From Flammeovirgaceae bacterium UBA5008 (GTDB lineage: Bacteria; Bacteroidota; Bacteroidia; Cytophagales; Cyclobacteriaceae): DNA of 64,000 nucleotides. Each line of letters opens with the position of its first letter. The first letter of the stretch is position 1. Below the pieces are notes generated by a model, which saw only the letters and a program-made list of their open reading frames with translations, was not told where the DNA came from and did not search any database. The DNA lies in NCBI GenBank assembly GCA_002398365.1, contig DGYK01000049.1, positions 9,701 through 73,700 of the forward strand, in the 5' to 3' direction. Positions 36,197 to 45,923 of the stretch are shown here, piece by piece. Made by a program: the position numbers and the translations under genes.

Positions 36197-37558
36197 TTAG
36201 CAAAGTTGATATTCGGGTAAAGACATATAACCAATGTAAGCGCGCTGCACAAATTCCAAATCGTTGGCAGCGGTAGATGTATACTTTTCGATCAGCGCGC
36301 GGTTCGCCTGTGTGGTAGGTTGTGCCAATAAAAAGTCTTCGATGCGTTGCAAGGTGGTTGCCGATTGATTCGCGGTGAATGGCTGTGCAATCTTCGCCCA
36401 GTCTACCTGAAAAGCAAATCGGGCTTGTCCGTAGTTGTTGGTCAGGTTATTCACATCGCCATCATCTTTCGATTGAAAGTCCGTGCTATCGCCTCGCAGC
36501 AAAATGCCGGGCAACGAGAGCCGGAAGGTAAGACTGGAGCTGTCGATCCACTCACGGCCTTGTGGCCAGCCGCCTACGTTGGGAGGAAAGAAAAGGATCT
36601 GCCCCATCGCACGTTGCAGAAAGGCAACGGTGGCCGGCATGACAAAAGAGCCTTGCGTTTGCAACTGCAATCCGATAATCAGTTCAATCGGGCTCTTGAT
36701 GCGATTTCCCACAAAGCGGGCTTCATAAAACCAATCCGACAAAGCGATGGATTGAATGAGTTGCTGAATATTATAATTGGATTGATAAAACTGTTCAGCT
36801 AACGTGCGCATGATTTCTTCATCGCGCACTTCATTACTCACAAAATAAGCCCACACTTTTTCGGTGATGAAGCGAGCCGTTTGCCGGTCGTTCAACAGCT
36901 GCTCGATGATATCCTCTCCGGTTAAATTTCCTTTGCTTCCGCGAAATGATTTTAAGCCATCGTCATGCACTTGCGGGCGAAACAAAAATTTACCCGTGCG
37001 CGGATCAAACGCCCAACCGGTAAACGCACGGGCAGCTTCTTTCACATCTTCTTCACTATAATTTCCACGGCCCAACGTGAAGAGCTCCATTACCTCGCGC
37101 GCAAAGTTTTCGTTGGGGCTCGACTTCTTATTTTGCTGATTATTCAGAAACTGAATCATAGCGGGATCTTTAGAAACGGCCATGAGCAAATCAGCAAATG
37201 AACCCAGCACATGGGTGCGAATGCTGTTGTTTTGTTGTTGCGCCAACCAAGGGATGCGTGCACGACATGCAAAATGATCGTGCCAAAAGAAAGTGAGCTT
37301 CTCCCGAAGAGCTACTTCCGGTTGTGTCATTTGCTTACACCAGGCGAGATTGAGTTGGATGGATTGTTCTTTACTTGTCTGAGCGTTTTTTTTTAATTTC
37401 ACAATCGAATCGAGGACGGGCCTTGAAATGACTGTGAGCGGTTCAAGCCCGGTTGTTTGCTCAAGCATTTTCTCCACAAAAACCGTTGTACCTGTAGAGT
37501 TTAACAAGCGTAAGCCGAAGCCCATTCTGCGTTGAAAGTGATTTTGTAGGTTGACCAT
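36197..37558 (-). CDS. DUF1800 protein
   Basis: 453 aa. Diagnostic segments are LREKLTFFWHDHFACR, NENFAREVMELFTLGRG, YSEEDVKEAARAFTGW and FPPNVGGWPQGREWID. It lacks the N-terminal signal seen in many relatives, so export may rely on its partner, or the true start is different. A purine-rich AAGGAGAG lies about 12 bases before the ATG, an unusually good Shine-Dalgarno for this genome. The DUF1501 gene follows after one base. Confidence 0.9.
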   Translation of the reverse strand: MVNLQNHFQRRMGFGLRLLNSTGTTVFVEKMLEQTTGLEPLTVISRPVLDSIVKLKKNAQTSKEQSIQLNLAWCKQMTQPEVALREKLTFFWHDHFACRARIPWLAQQQNNSIRTHVLGSFADLLMAVSKDPAMIQFLNNQQNKKSSPNENFAREVMELFTLGRGNYSEEDVKEAARAFTGWAFDPRTGKFLFRPQVHDDGLKSFRGSKGNLTGEDIIEQLLNDRQTARFITEKVWAYFVSNEVRDEEIMRTLAEQFYQSNYNIQQLIQSIALSDWFYEARFVGNRIKSPIELIIGLQLQTQGSFVMPATVAFLQRAMGQILFFPPNVGGWPQGREWIDSSSLTFRLSLPGILLRGDSTDFQSKDDGDVNNLTNNYGQARFAFQVDWAKIAQPFTANQSATTLQRIEDFLLAQPTTQANRALIEKYTSTAANDLEFVQRAYIGYMSLPEYQLC

Positions 37559-37640
37559 TTACTGTTAGACTCTCCTTATGCGGAATCGTTTAATGTGAAG
37601 TTATCAAAATCGGGTGTGTATTTAGGCCGTATCAATTGCT

Positions 37641-37648
37641 TACCTTTG
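37641..37648 (+). promoter_or_regulatory. TACCTTTG: perfect Bacteroidota -7 box
   Basis: Matches TAnnTTTG exactly, four bases before the YjdM ATG, with TTTAG 20 bases upstream in the -33 position. Predicts a leaderless transcript. Confidence 0.55.
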
Positions 37649-37652
37649 CGGG

Positions 37653-38003
37653 ATGCCTGAATCTACTACCTGCCCCAATTGCCAATCGCCTTTTGGTTAT
37701 CCTACCGGTTCTTCCATGATGTGCCCCGAATGTGGACATGAATGGAATCCCAATGAAGTGTCTGCCCCCATTGAAACGGTGAGCGATGCATTGATTGTAA
37801 AAGATTCCAATGGTGCTGTGTTACAAGATGGAGACACGGTGATCTTAATCAAAGATCTACCGGTGAAGGGTGCCAGCAAAGCTATTAAGGCCGGCACGAA
37901 AGTAAAGAACATCAAACTCACTTCGGGTGATCACAACATTGATTGTAAAGTAGATGGCTTCGGTGCGATGGCGCTGAAATCAATTTTTGTAAGGAAGGGG
38001 TAA
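37653..38003 (+). CDS. yjdM: YjdM/PhnA-type zinc ribbon protein
   Basis: 116 aa. Four-cysteine zinc ribbon (CPNCQSPF...CPECGHEW, residues 7-31) followed by the PhnA domain VKDSNGAVLQDGDTVILIKD and LKVKG-like strand VKNIKL. Long annotated as alkylphosphonate uptake protein, but family members are not shown to transport phosphonate; the molecular role is open. Single gene. Confidence 0.92.
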   Translation: MPESTTCPNCQSPFGYPTGSSMMCPECGHEWNPNEVSAPIETVSDALIVKDSNGAVLQDGDTVILIKDLPVKGASKAIKAGTKVKNIKLTSGDHNIDCKVDGFGAMALKSIFVRKG

Positions 38004-38042
38004 TTAGACCGCAGTCATTGGTCATTAGTCAATAACCGCCTC

Positions 38043-39563
38043 CTAATCCACCTCCGCTTTCTTTTTGTTGCTTAGAAAGATCATACCGATCACGAAACAA
38101 ACGGCTGCCACTATAATCGGATACCACAAACCGGCAAATGGATCGCCTGCCGGGCTGGATGGTGATTTGCTATACTCGTACAATGCAGTTGCAATGAAGG
38201 GTGTCAGTCCACCGAAAATTCCATTGCCGATATGGTAAGGCAATGACATGGATGTATAGCGAATGCGTGTGGGAAACAATTCGACCAGAAAGGCCGCGAT
38301 CGGTCCGTAGACCATTGTTACCAATACAATTTGAATAAATACCAAGCCAATCATCCAACCATAGTTAGTGCCACTCAGAACTACTTCGGTTTTCGAGGAA
38401 ATGACTTTATTATTCTTTGTTTTCTCTACCGCAATACTTTGCGTTTGATCCGTAAAGAAGTGCGTGTTCTTAACCGTCCGCAACGTATCGCTGCCTTCTC
38501 TCGACATACTCCGCTCGATTTGCGCTTGCGCAGTGATTTCTGTTTTCGTAGTTACGTTGGTGAGCGCATACATCTTTTGATAAATAGGTTGGTAGAGCAA
38601 CACCGCCAGCAACATGCCCGTGAGCATAATGAATTTTCGACCCACCTTATCCGACCACGCTCCAAATACGATAAATAAGGGCGTACCCAACACCAGCGCA
38701 ATCGCCATGATGTAATTGGACTGCACGTATTCTAACTGACACGTCTTCTGCAAAAACGAGAGTGCATAAAACTGACCTGTGTACCACACTACCCCCTGCC
38801 CTGCTGTGGCACCAAACAACGCAATCAATACCAACTTCAGGTTTTCTTTTTTTCCAAAACTCTCTTTGATGGGATTGACCGATGTTTTGCCTTCGGCTTT
38901 GATCTTCGCGAAAAGCGGAGACTCGCTCATGCGCATGCGAATGTAGATGGAGATCCCTACCAGTAATGCAGACAACAAGAATGGCACGCGCCATCCCCAA
39001 CTGGCAAAGGCATCCACTCCCACCGACTGCCTTACGGCCAGAATAACTCCCAGCGAAACAAACAATCCTAACGTAGCCGTGATCTGAATGAAGCTGGTAT
39101 AAAATCCTCTGCGGTCGGCAGGAGCATGCTCCGCTACATAGGTTGCAGCGCCTCCATATTCCCCGCCAAGGGCCAACCCTTGCAACAAGCGTAAAATCAA
39201 AACCAATAATGGAGCAAACAAGCCAATGCTTTCATAACCCGGCACGAGACCAATGGCAAACGTAGAGCCACCCATCAGCACCAATGTTACTAAGAAGGTG
39301 TACTTACGCCCTACCTTATCACCGAGCCGGCCAAACACCAGTGCTCCGAATGGACGAACGACAAAGCCCGCAGCAAACGTGGCGAGTGTAGAAAGAAACG
39401 CAGCCGTAGGATTGGTCTTCGGAAAAAACTGTTCGGATAAAATGGTTGCCAAGCTTCCGAAGATGAAGAAGTCATACCATTCGATCAACGTGCCTACCGA
39501 TGAGGCCGCAATGACCGTCCAGAGTTTACGTTTTTCCTCTTTCGTAACAACCGTGGCACTCAT
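38043..39563 (-). CDS. MFS transporter, metabolite:H+ symporter family
   Basis: 506 aa, 12 predicted membrane spans. N-terminal SSVGTLIEWYDFFIFG and GRLGDKVGRKYTF are typical of the MHS (ProP/KgtP/ShiA) branch; GGEYGGAATYVAEHAP is its second signature. An insert of about 70 polar residues (TTKTEITAQAQIERS to SKTEVVLSG) sits between spans in the second half, likely outside the membrane. It is the last gene of a unit with the SSS symporter (7 bases) and galK, hence perhaps a sugar or sugar-acid transporter; that is inference. Confidence 0.87.
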   Translation of the reverse strand: MSATVVTKEEKRKLWTVIAASSVGTLIEWYDFFIFGSLATILSEQFFPKTNPTAAFLSTLATFAAGFVVRPFGALVFGRLGDKVGRKYTFLVTLVLMGGSTFAIGLVPGYESIGLFAPLLVLILRLLQGLALGGEYGGAATYVAEHAPADRRGFYTSFIQITATLGLFVSLGVILAVRQSVGVDAFASWGWRVPFLLSALLVGISIYIRMRMSESPLFAKIKAEGKTSVNPIKESFGKKENLKLVLIALFGATAGQGVVWYTGQFYALSFLQKTCQLEYVQSNYIMAIALVLGTPLFIVFGAWSDKVGRKFIMLTGMLLAVLLYQPIYQKMYALTNVTTKTEITAQAQIERSMSREGSDTLRTVKNTHFFTDQTQSIAVEKTKNNKVISSKTEVVLSGTNYGWMIGLVFIQIVLVTMVYGPIAAFLVELFPTRIRYTSMSLPYHIGNGIFGGLTPFIATALYEYSKSPSSPAGDPFAGLWYPIIVAAVCFVIGMIFLSNKKKAEVD

Positions 39564-39570
39564 GTACGAC

Positions 39571-41211
39571 TTACCAGAATGCGATGTACAATGCCGAGAT
39601 GATGCCCATCAGCAACAGAGCACCAATGGCAAACGGACGCTCGATCTTAAACATATCGCGGGTAACGATGATGCCGTCTTTCTTTTCCTTGTAAGGAGAA
39701 ATCAAACTCACCACTACCATCAAGCCCACTAAAATCAAAAACACAATACCCATGCGGTTGAGGAATGGAATCTCCGGATAATATTCATTGATACCAATAC
39801 CGAGTGGTAACGTGGCAATAGCTGCCACCAATGCGGCCATACCGTTGGCGCGCTTCCAGAACATACCCAACAAGAAGATCGCTACCACTCCGGGTGAAAT
39901 CAATCCGCTGAACTCTTGAATGAATTGAAACGCCTGATCGAATCGGCTTAATTGCGGAGCCATGATAATCGCGATGATCATAGCTGCTACAATTGCGAAC
40001 TTGCCCACGTTCACGAGATTATGCTCAGATGCTTCTTTCTTGAAAAACTTCTGATAGATATCTAATGTAAAGATCGTGGATATACTGTTGGCTTTACCTG
40101 CCAGTGAAGCTACAATAGCTGCCGTTAATGCTGCGAACGATAAGCCTTTTAGGCCAGCAGGCAGCAGGTTTAATAAGACAGGATACGCACGGTCAGACTT
40201 GATTACCTGTGTAGTTGGATCCAACATCTCCGATTGGAAGAATCCATTCTTATACAATACAAATGCTGCAATACCGGGCAACACTACGATCACCGGCATC
40301 AATAACTTTAAGAATGCCGCAAAGAGCAAACCTTTACGTGCAGTTGGTAAATCGGCACCCAAGGCACGCTGCGTAATGTATTGGTTACAACCCCAATAGC
40401 CGAGGTTGGCAATCCACATCGCTCCGATAATCACGGCTAATCCGGGTAATTTCTGATACGCGTCTTCGGTTCCGCCTTTTCCATCGGGAATCATCATATC
40501 CCCTTGATTGAGAATCATGTGGAAGTGATCAGATGCATTATTCTTGACGAATACCAATGCATCCCACACGCCACCACCACTGATCTTATCGGCTACCAAC
40601 TCGAGCGCCAGGTACGTAGTTGCCAAGCCACCCAGAACCAATACAACTACTTGAATGACATCGGTATATCCGATCACCTTCATCCCGCCAAGGGTGATAA
40701 ACACGGCAAAGATGGAGAGTCCAATCACGCATACAGTGAAACTTAAACCCGTAATGGTCTCCACAGCCAACGCGCCTAAATAAAGAATGGAAGTGAGGTT
40801 CACGAAAATATACACCAACAACCAAAACACCGCCATGATGGTAGCCACCAGCGGACTGTATCGCTGGGACAAAAACTGCGGCATCGTATAAATCTTGTTC
40901 TTGAGATAGATCGGCAGGAAGAACGCAGCTACTACAATTAAAGTAACGGCAGCCATCCACTCGTATGAGGCAATGGCAAGTCCCATCGCAAAACCGGAAC
41001 CCGACATGCCGATGAATTGCTCGGCCGAAATGTTTGAAGCGATCAGCGATGCACCGATAGCCCACCATGTCAGCGAACCTTCGGCTAAGAAGAAATCTTT
41101 CGAATCAATCTCACTGCGCTTTTTGCGGGTGTAAATCCAATAGCCATACAGTGAAACAATTAAGAAGTAAACAAGAAAGACGATGTAATCTGATATCTGT
41201 AACTTTTGCAT
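39571..41211 (-). CDS. Sodium/sugar symporter, SSS family
   Basis: 546 aa with about 14 spans. SLIASNISAEQFIGMSGSGFA and GLSFAALTAAIVASLAGKANS (split here only in wording) mark sodium:solute symporters of the SGLT type, with NLGYWGCNQYITQRALGA typical of sugar carriers. The galK gene is 6 bases upstream in the operon, so galactose is the likely substrate. Family known; substrate inferred from context. Confidence 0.9.
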   Translation of the reverse strand: MQKLQISDYIVFLVYFLIVSLYGYWIYTRKKRSEIDSKDFFLAEGSLTWWAIGASLIASNISAEQFIGMSGSGFAMGLAIASYEWMAAVTLIVVAAFFLPIYLKNKIYTMPQFLSQRYSPLVATIMAVFWLLVYIFVNLTSILYLGALAVETITGLSFTVCVIGLSIFAVFITLGGMKVIGYTDVIQVVVLVLGGLATTYLALELVADKISGGGVWDALVFVKNNASDHFHMILNQGDMMIPDGKGGTEDAYQKLPGLAVIIGAMWIANLGYWGCNQYITQRALGADLPTARKGLLFAAFLKLLMPVIVVLPGIAAFVLYKNGFFQSEMLDPTTQVIKSDRAYPVLLNLLPAGLKGLSFAALTAAIVASLAGKANSISTIFTLDIYQKFFKKEASEHNLVNVGKFAIVAAMIIAIIMAPQLSRFDQAFQFIQEFSGLISPGVVAIFLLGMFWKRANGMAALVAAIATLPLGIGINEYYPEIPFLNRMGIVFLILVGLMVVVSLISPYKEKKDGIIVTRDMFKIERPFAIGALLLMGIISALYIAFW

Positions 41212-41217
41212 GTTAGT

Positions 41218-42381
41218 TTAGGTTGCGGGTATGATTGACACACCCTGCGTTAGGTTTACTAAATAAAAATCAGGTTCTTTTTCGAAAGTAGCAACATATT
41301 GGTGTAATACTTTTTCGCGGAAGCTTTTGATCTTTTCGGTTTTGATGAGGTTAAGCGTGCATCCGCCAAAGCCACCGCCCATCATACGGGCACCTGCCAC
41401 GGCATCTTTCTCTTCTTCGGCCAGCGAAACCAGAAAATCCGATTCATCGCAACTGACTTCATACGCCTGACTGAGTCCCCAGTGGGTTTCATACATCAGC
41501 TTTCCAAACTCGATCAACTCTCCCTTTCGGAGGAAGATGGCTGCGCGCTGCGTACGGCTAATCTCTTCCACCACATAAAGACATTTGATAAAAACATCTT
41601 CACCGAGCCGATCCTGAAATTCATACAGCATGGCGCGGCTCACATCGCGCAGCGACTGTACTTCCGGCTGTTGCTGATGAATCACTGCAACTCCTTGCTC
41701 GCACGACTTTCTGCGATCATTGTAAGCCGAAGAAGCCAGCGTATGTTTCACTTTCGTATCGATGAGCAATAGTGAATAGTCTCCTAAATGAACCGGGATC
41801 ACCTCATGCTTTAAAGCACGACAATCTAACAGCAAAGCGGAGTCTTTTTCACCCATCAGACTGGAATACTGATCCATGATGCCGCACTGCAAGCCTACAA
41901 ACTCATGCTCGGCATACTGTGAGATTTTCGCCAACTGTAAACGGCTGAGATTGGCCTGAAACAGTTCATTCAACCCCATTCCAAATCCATTGCAAAGAGC
42001 AGCCGAAGAAGACAATCCCGCACCGGCCGGAATATCGCCACCAAAAACACAATCAACACCACGAATGGGAATACCTGCTCGTTCAAATCCATCGATTACC
42101 CCCATCAGGTAATTGACCCACGTTTCACCGGGATTCAGATCGTGAATAGAAAACGACACCCCTTCATCCATGTCCAACGAGTAGACATTACAACGTTCGG
42201 TTTGGCTGGGTGCCATCGCGAAATAAATCGCATGGTTAATGGCAGCGGGTAAGACGAAGCCCTCATTATAATCGGTATGCTCACCAATCAGATTGATTCG
42301 GCCGGGAGCCTTGATAACAAGCGGAGTACTGGGAAACTTTTGACGAAAAGTATTAACAACCTTACTTACAATAGCAGACAT
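41218..42381 (-). CDS. galK: Galactokinase
   Basis: 387 aa GHMP kinase that phosphorylates galactose at C1 (Leloir pathway). GRINLIGEHTDYNEGFVLP is the galactokinase signature, GAGLSSSAAL the ATP-binding loop, and MMGGGFGGCTL the third motif. I chose ATG 42381 (MSAIVSK); the 38 codons upstream in the frame look noncoding. First gene of a galactose operon with SSS and MFS transporters. Confidence 0.95.
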   Translation of the reverse strand: MSAIVSKVVNTFRQKFPSTPLVIKAPGRINLIGEHTDYNEGFVLPAAINHAIYFAMAPSQTERCNVYSLDMDEGVSFSIHDLNPGETWVNYLMGVIDGFERAGIPIRGVDCVFGGDIPAGAGLSSSAALCNGFGMGLNELFQANLSRLQLAKISQYAEHEFVGLQCGIMDQYSSLMGEKDSALLLDCRALKHEVIPVHLGDYSLLLIDTKVKHTLASSAYNDRRKSCEQGVAVIHQQQPEVQSLRDVSRAMLYEFQDRLGEDVFIKCLYVVEEISRTQRAAIFLRKGELIEFGKLMYETHWGLSQAYEVSCDESDFLVSLAEEEKDAVAGARMMGGGFGGCTLNLIKTEKIKSFREKVLHQYVATFEKEPDFYLVNLTQGVSIIPAT

Positions 42382-42551
42382 CTTACAAGTATAACATACC
42401 CAACTTTGAAAGCAAAAGGTGCCGCCTAAATTGTTCATATCATCCAAGCCGCTATTACTCGATTTCATCTCGTGCTTCGTCCGCCAAACAGTCATTAGGT
42501 CTTTATCATACGCCCTGACTCAAAACCTCGGCCTAACGCTCCTCTTCAAGC

Positions 42552-42563
42552 TCCGAATTCGGA
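42552..42563. promoter_or_regulatory. TCCGAATTCGGA: possible activator site upstream of a sigma-54 promoter
   Basis: Perfect 12-bp palindrome, 75 bases before the sigma-54-like element. Position and symmetry fit an enhancer for a sigma-54 activator. No activator gene is in the window. Confidence 0.4.
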
Positions 42564-42637
42564 CACCCAAGGGTAAAATGTGAACAGCCCAACTTCTGAC
42601 AACCATCTTTTACAACCTAAAATCGCGGTTTATCTTC

Positions 42638-42652
42638 TGGTATATGGTTTGC
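42638..42652 (+). promoter_or_regulatory. Sigma-54-type -24/-12 promoter
   Basis: TGGTATATGGTTTGC has the GG (-24) and GC (-12) doublets exactly 10 bases apart and TTTGC at the -12 side. It stands 26 bases before the ABC permease ATG. Consensus is TGGCAC-N5-TTGC; two bases differ. Confidence 0.55.
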
Positions 42653-42677
42653 CATTATAAGCAAAACCCTACACCCA

Positions 42678-45152
42678 ATGCTCCAGCATTACATCATTCA
42701 CTTCTTCCGAAGCATCCAGCGCCAGAAACTATTTTCACTCATTAACCTATTAGGACTTACAGCCGGCATCACCAGTGCATTGCTCATCTTTCAATATGCC
42801 CAGCATGAGTTTAGCTATGATACTTTTCATCACGATGCGGAAAACATCTATCGTGTGAATCAGACTTTCATCTGGGGCGAGAACAATGATCATGAATTTG
42901 CCTCTACGGGTCCGGGTGTAGCATATGCGGTGAAGGAAGAATTGCCGGAGGTGAAATTGATTTCCAGTATTCATACACCGGGTGATTATCTGATCTCGTA
43001 TACTAATTCAAAAAAACAGGTAGTTACTTTCGATCAGACGAACATCCTCGCGGCTGATTCCAACTTCTTTCAGCTCTTCAACTTTCCTTTGGTAAAAGGA
43101 GATCCTGCGTCCGCATTGCGCCAGGCAAATACAATTGTCATGACTGAAAAAACAACTAAAAAGTATTTTGGCAATGAAGACCCGATGGGCAAGCAAGTGC
43201 AATTAGGCACCGGAGCACAACAACAGACGTTTGAAGTAACCGGAGTGGTGAAAGATCTTCCCAGCAACACGTATTTGCAATTTGAGATGTTGGTATCAAT
43301 GACCAGTTATCCGGTGATCAAAAAACTATACTGGAGTTGGGTGTGGACACAGTTGGAAACGTATGTATTACTGGATCCTTCTGCATCGGTGGCACAGGTA
43401 CGTGAAAAGTTAAAAGCCATTCCGCCCAAACATGCGGAAGCTACCTTGCAGCGCGTGATGAATATGTCGTATGCCGATTATGTGAAGTCGGGTAAGAAGT
43501 GGGAACTGTTTTTACAACCCCTTACGGGAATTCATTTGCCTTCGAAAGTAATCTACAACCGACTTCCCAATGACGGGAATATTGTGATCATGTATTCGCT
43601 GGTGGGTGCGGCAATCTTTATCATCCTGCTCTCATGTGTCAACTTCATGAATCTTTCTACGGCACAATTTACCAAGCGGATGAAAGAAGTTAGCGTGCGA
43701 AAAATTCTAGGGTTGAGTCGCACTTCGTTGAGTGCGGGTTACTTTATGGAAGCGTTTATCTTTTGTGTGATGGCGTTTGCCATTTCACTGGCGCTGATAC
43801 AAGCATTAATGCCAGCGTTTAATTTATTAGTGGGCCGCGAATTGCATTTTAGCTTATGGAACAATCCGAATCTACTCATCGCATTCGGTGTTTTGCTTTT
43901 CGCGATGAGTTTGATCTCCGGCAGCTATCCGGCTATTTTCTTAAGCGCTTTCAATCCTATTCAGGCGATGAAAGGAAAGTTGAACACCGGCACGGAAGGT
44001 AAAACGTTCCGCAATGCATTAGTCGTGTTTCAATTTACGATCTCCATTGCATTGATCAGTTGCACCGCGGTGGTGTTTCAACAATTGTCGTTTGTTGCGG
44101 AAAAAGATTTAGGCTTCGATCGTGAAAACCTGTTGGTGTTAAGTCATGGTGAACGTATTGCCGATGCCCAAGACATGGTGGCCGCAGCAGAGAATATCCC
44201 CGGCATTGTCAGTGCTTCCATGAGTACTTCCGTGCCCCCGAATGTATGGGGTGGTGATAAGTTCACAGCAGAAGGTATGGGCGACCGCACTTTTCCTTTG
44301 AACTTTACTTCTGCCGATGAAAATTACATTCCTACCTTGAAAGTAACGTTAGCTTTTGGCCGCAACTTCAGTAAAGAAACACCGGCCGATGCCAGTCGCG
44401 TGATTTTAAATGAGACAGCCGTGGCGCAAATCGGTTGGGCATTGGATGAGAGTGTCATTGGCAAAAAGATCCAACTTCCAGGCTCCGATATCTTCTTTGA
44501 AGTAATTGGCGTAGTGAAAGATTACAACTACTGGACACTCGGAAATCCAATTGAGCCCATGGCTATCTTTCATTTGAAGAATGATCAACTGTTTGGCGGT
44601 GGCACGAAGCAATACTTAGTGGCACGTATCGATGGGAAAACTGCTCAAGGCTGGGAGAATACCATCACGCAATTAGAAGGTTTGTACAAAAAGAAAGCCG
44701 GTGATTTTCCGTTTGAATACACGTTTGTGGACCAGGCATTTGCCAACACGTTTAAAGGCGAGGCAAACTTTGCGAAGACACTGACAGCTATGGCCAGCTT
44801 GTGCATTCTCATTGCCTCCCTCGGCTTATTAGGAATGATTGTTTACGCTTTGGAACAAAAGACCAAGGAAATTGGCATTCGTAAAGTTTCAGGGGCCTCG
44901 GTGGCGGATATTCTGTTGTTGATTTCGAAGAGTTACACCGTGCTGATTATCATTGCCTTTGTGATCGGAGCACCACTCTCCTATTGGCTGATGACACAAT
45001 GGCTAAAAGGTTTTGAATACCACATTACACCATCGCCTTTCATTTATATCGGTGCGGGTGTGGGAACCTTATTAACCGCGTTAGCCATCACCAGTTATCA
45101 CTCTATGAAAGCAGCTTTACTCAATCCGGTAGAGGTGTTGAAGGATGAGTAA
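42678..45152 (+). CDS. ABC transporter permease, FtsX/MacB type
   Basis: 824 aa. N-terminal membrane helix, MacB periplasmic domain, three spans (FtsX), a second periplasmic region, then FtsX-like domain again (GLLGMIVYALEQKTKEIGIRKVSGAS). KEVSVRKILGLSRTSL and KEIGIRKVSGAS are the two coupling motifs. This large duplicated form is typical of Bacteroidota and often has its ATPase encoded elsewhere; none is next to it. Upstream lies a sigma-54-like promoter. Confidence 0.92.
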   Translation: MLQHYIIHFFRSIQRQKLFSLINLLGLTAGITSALLIFQYAQHEFSYDTFHHDAENIYRVNQTFIWGENNDHEFASTGPGVAYAVKEELPEVKLISSIHTPGDYLISYTNSKKQVVTFDQTNILAADSNFFQLFNFPLVKGDPASALRQANTIVMTEKTTKKYFGNEDPMGKQVQLGTGAQQQTFEVTGVVKDLPSNTYLQFEMLVSMTSYPVIKKLYWSWVWTQLETYVLLDPSASVAQVREKLKAIPPKHAEATLQRVMNMSYADYVKSGKKWELFLQPLTGIHLPSKVIYNRLPNDGNIVIMYSLVGAAIFIILLSCVNFMNLSTAQFTKRMKEVSVRKILGLSRTSLSAGYFMEAFIFCVMAFAISLALIQALMPAFNLLVGRELHFSLWNNPNLLIAFGVLLFAMSLISGSYPAIFLSAFNPIQAMKGKLNTGTEGKTFRNALVVFQFTISIALISCTAVVFQQLSFVAEKDLGFDRENLLVLSHGERIADAQDMVAAAENIPGIVSASMSTSVPPNVWGGDKFTAEGMGDRTFPLNFTSADENYIPTLKVTLAFGRNFSKETPADASRVILNETAVAQIGWALDESVIGKKIQLPGSDIFFEVIGVVKDYNYWTLGNPIEPMAIFHLKNDQLFGGGTKQYLVARIDGKTAQGWENTITQLEGLYKKKAGDFPFEYTFVDQAFANTFKGEANFAKTLTAMASLCILIASLGLLGMIVYALEQKTKEIGIRKVSGASVADILLLISKSYTVLIIIAFVIGAPLSYWLMTQWLKGFEYHITPSPFIYIGAGVGTLLTALAITSYHSMKAALLNPVEVLKDE

Positions 45153-45173
45153 TGAAAAAGGAAATTGAACAAA

Positions 45174-45914
45174 TCAGGGTTTCTTCACAAAGAATCTCGG
45201 TTTCAGTCTTTGTTTGATATCTGCCGGGAGACTTTCTCCCTTCGTATATCTATCAATCAATTTCGTTAACTGCCTATCATTATATTTTGCTAATTTATAA
45301 TACCCTGCTGCTGTTACTACTGCACCGCCACCTGCCATCGCAAAAATAGATGGTGGGGTTGCATTCGGATCAAATGTTGAAGTTATCTTGGTAATTGAAT
45401 ACAAGGCCATTGAACCGAATACAATAACAAGGATTCTCCCTGATCTCTTTTTGACAAGAAACATCTTTCGAAGGGCTTCAATGGTATCTTTCTTAGCATC
45501 ACTCAGCTCCTGCGCATCCGCCAGCAGAAATGATACCTTCTTATCAAACTTTGACAATTTGAGTTGTGCCTCCACAGCTGTTACCTGCCGGAAAGTGGCT
45601 ATGCCATCCATTAAACCTCGTCCGACACCGCATTCTACAAAGTAGGTTTTACCAGCTTCCACCTGCATTTTAAAAGTAGCTTCAGACACCGTGATGGCTT
45701 TGAACGTAACCGGGCCGGGTTTGCATGGAAATAAAAAATACGTATCCGGAGAGATCAAACCAATTACTTTCTCCTGATGCAAAACCTGGTAGGGCTTCGT
45801 TCCAATTAATCGCCCTTGGCGAAAAAACACAATGGTCGCTAAAGAATCTTGTGCTACACTTGTTGTCGCGAGGGACAACAACAAACCAACCGTTACAATT
45901 TTAATAAAACGCAT
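45174..45914 (-). CDS. Secreted DUF2846-like protein
   Basis: 246 aa with a signal peptide (VTVGLLLSLATTSVAQ). ATIVFFRQGRLIG, LISPDTYFLFPCKPGPVTF and VEAGKTYFVECG follow the DUF2846 pattern. A membrane helix in the second half (about 165-205) and a basic tail. Function unknown. It may share an operon with YfhO, 9 bases upstream. Confidence 0.7.
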   Translation of the reverse strand: MRFIKIVTVGLLLSLATTSVAQDSLATIVFFRQGRLIGTKPYQVLHQEKVIGLISPDTYFLFPCKPGPVTFKAITVSEATFKMQVEAGKTYFVECGVGRGLMDGIATFRQVTAVEAQLKLSKFDKKVSFLLADAQELSDAKKDTIEALRKMFLVKKRSGRILVIVFGSMALYSITKITSTFDPNATPPSIFAMAGGGAVVTAAGYYKLAKYNDRQLTKLIDRYTKGESLPADIKQRLKPRFFVKKP

Positions 45915-45923
45915 AATTAAAAT

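Noticed and set aside
40586..41068. 160-codon minus-strand frame within the SSS symporter gene
   Set aside because: Different frame of the same strand as a clear membrane transporter; Cys/His/Arg-rich shadow.
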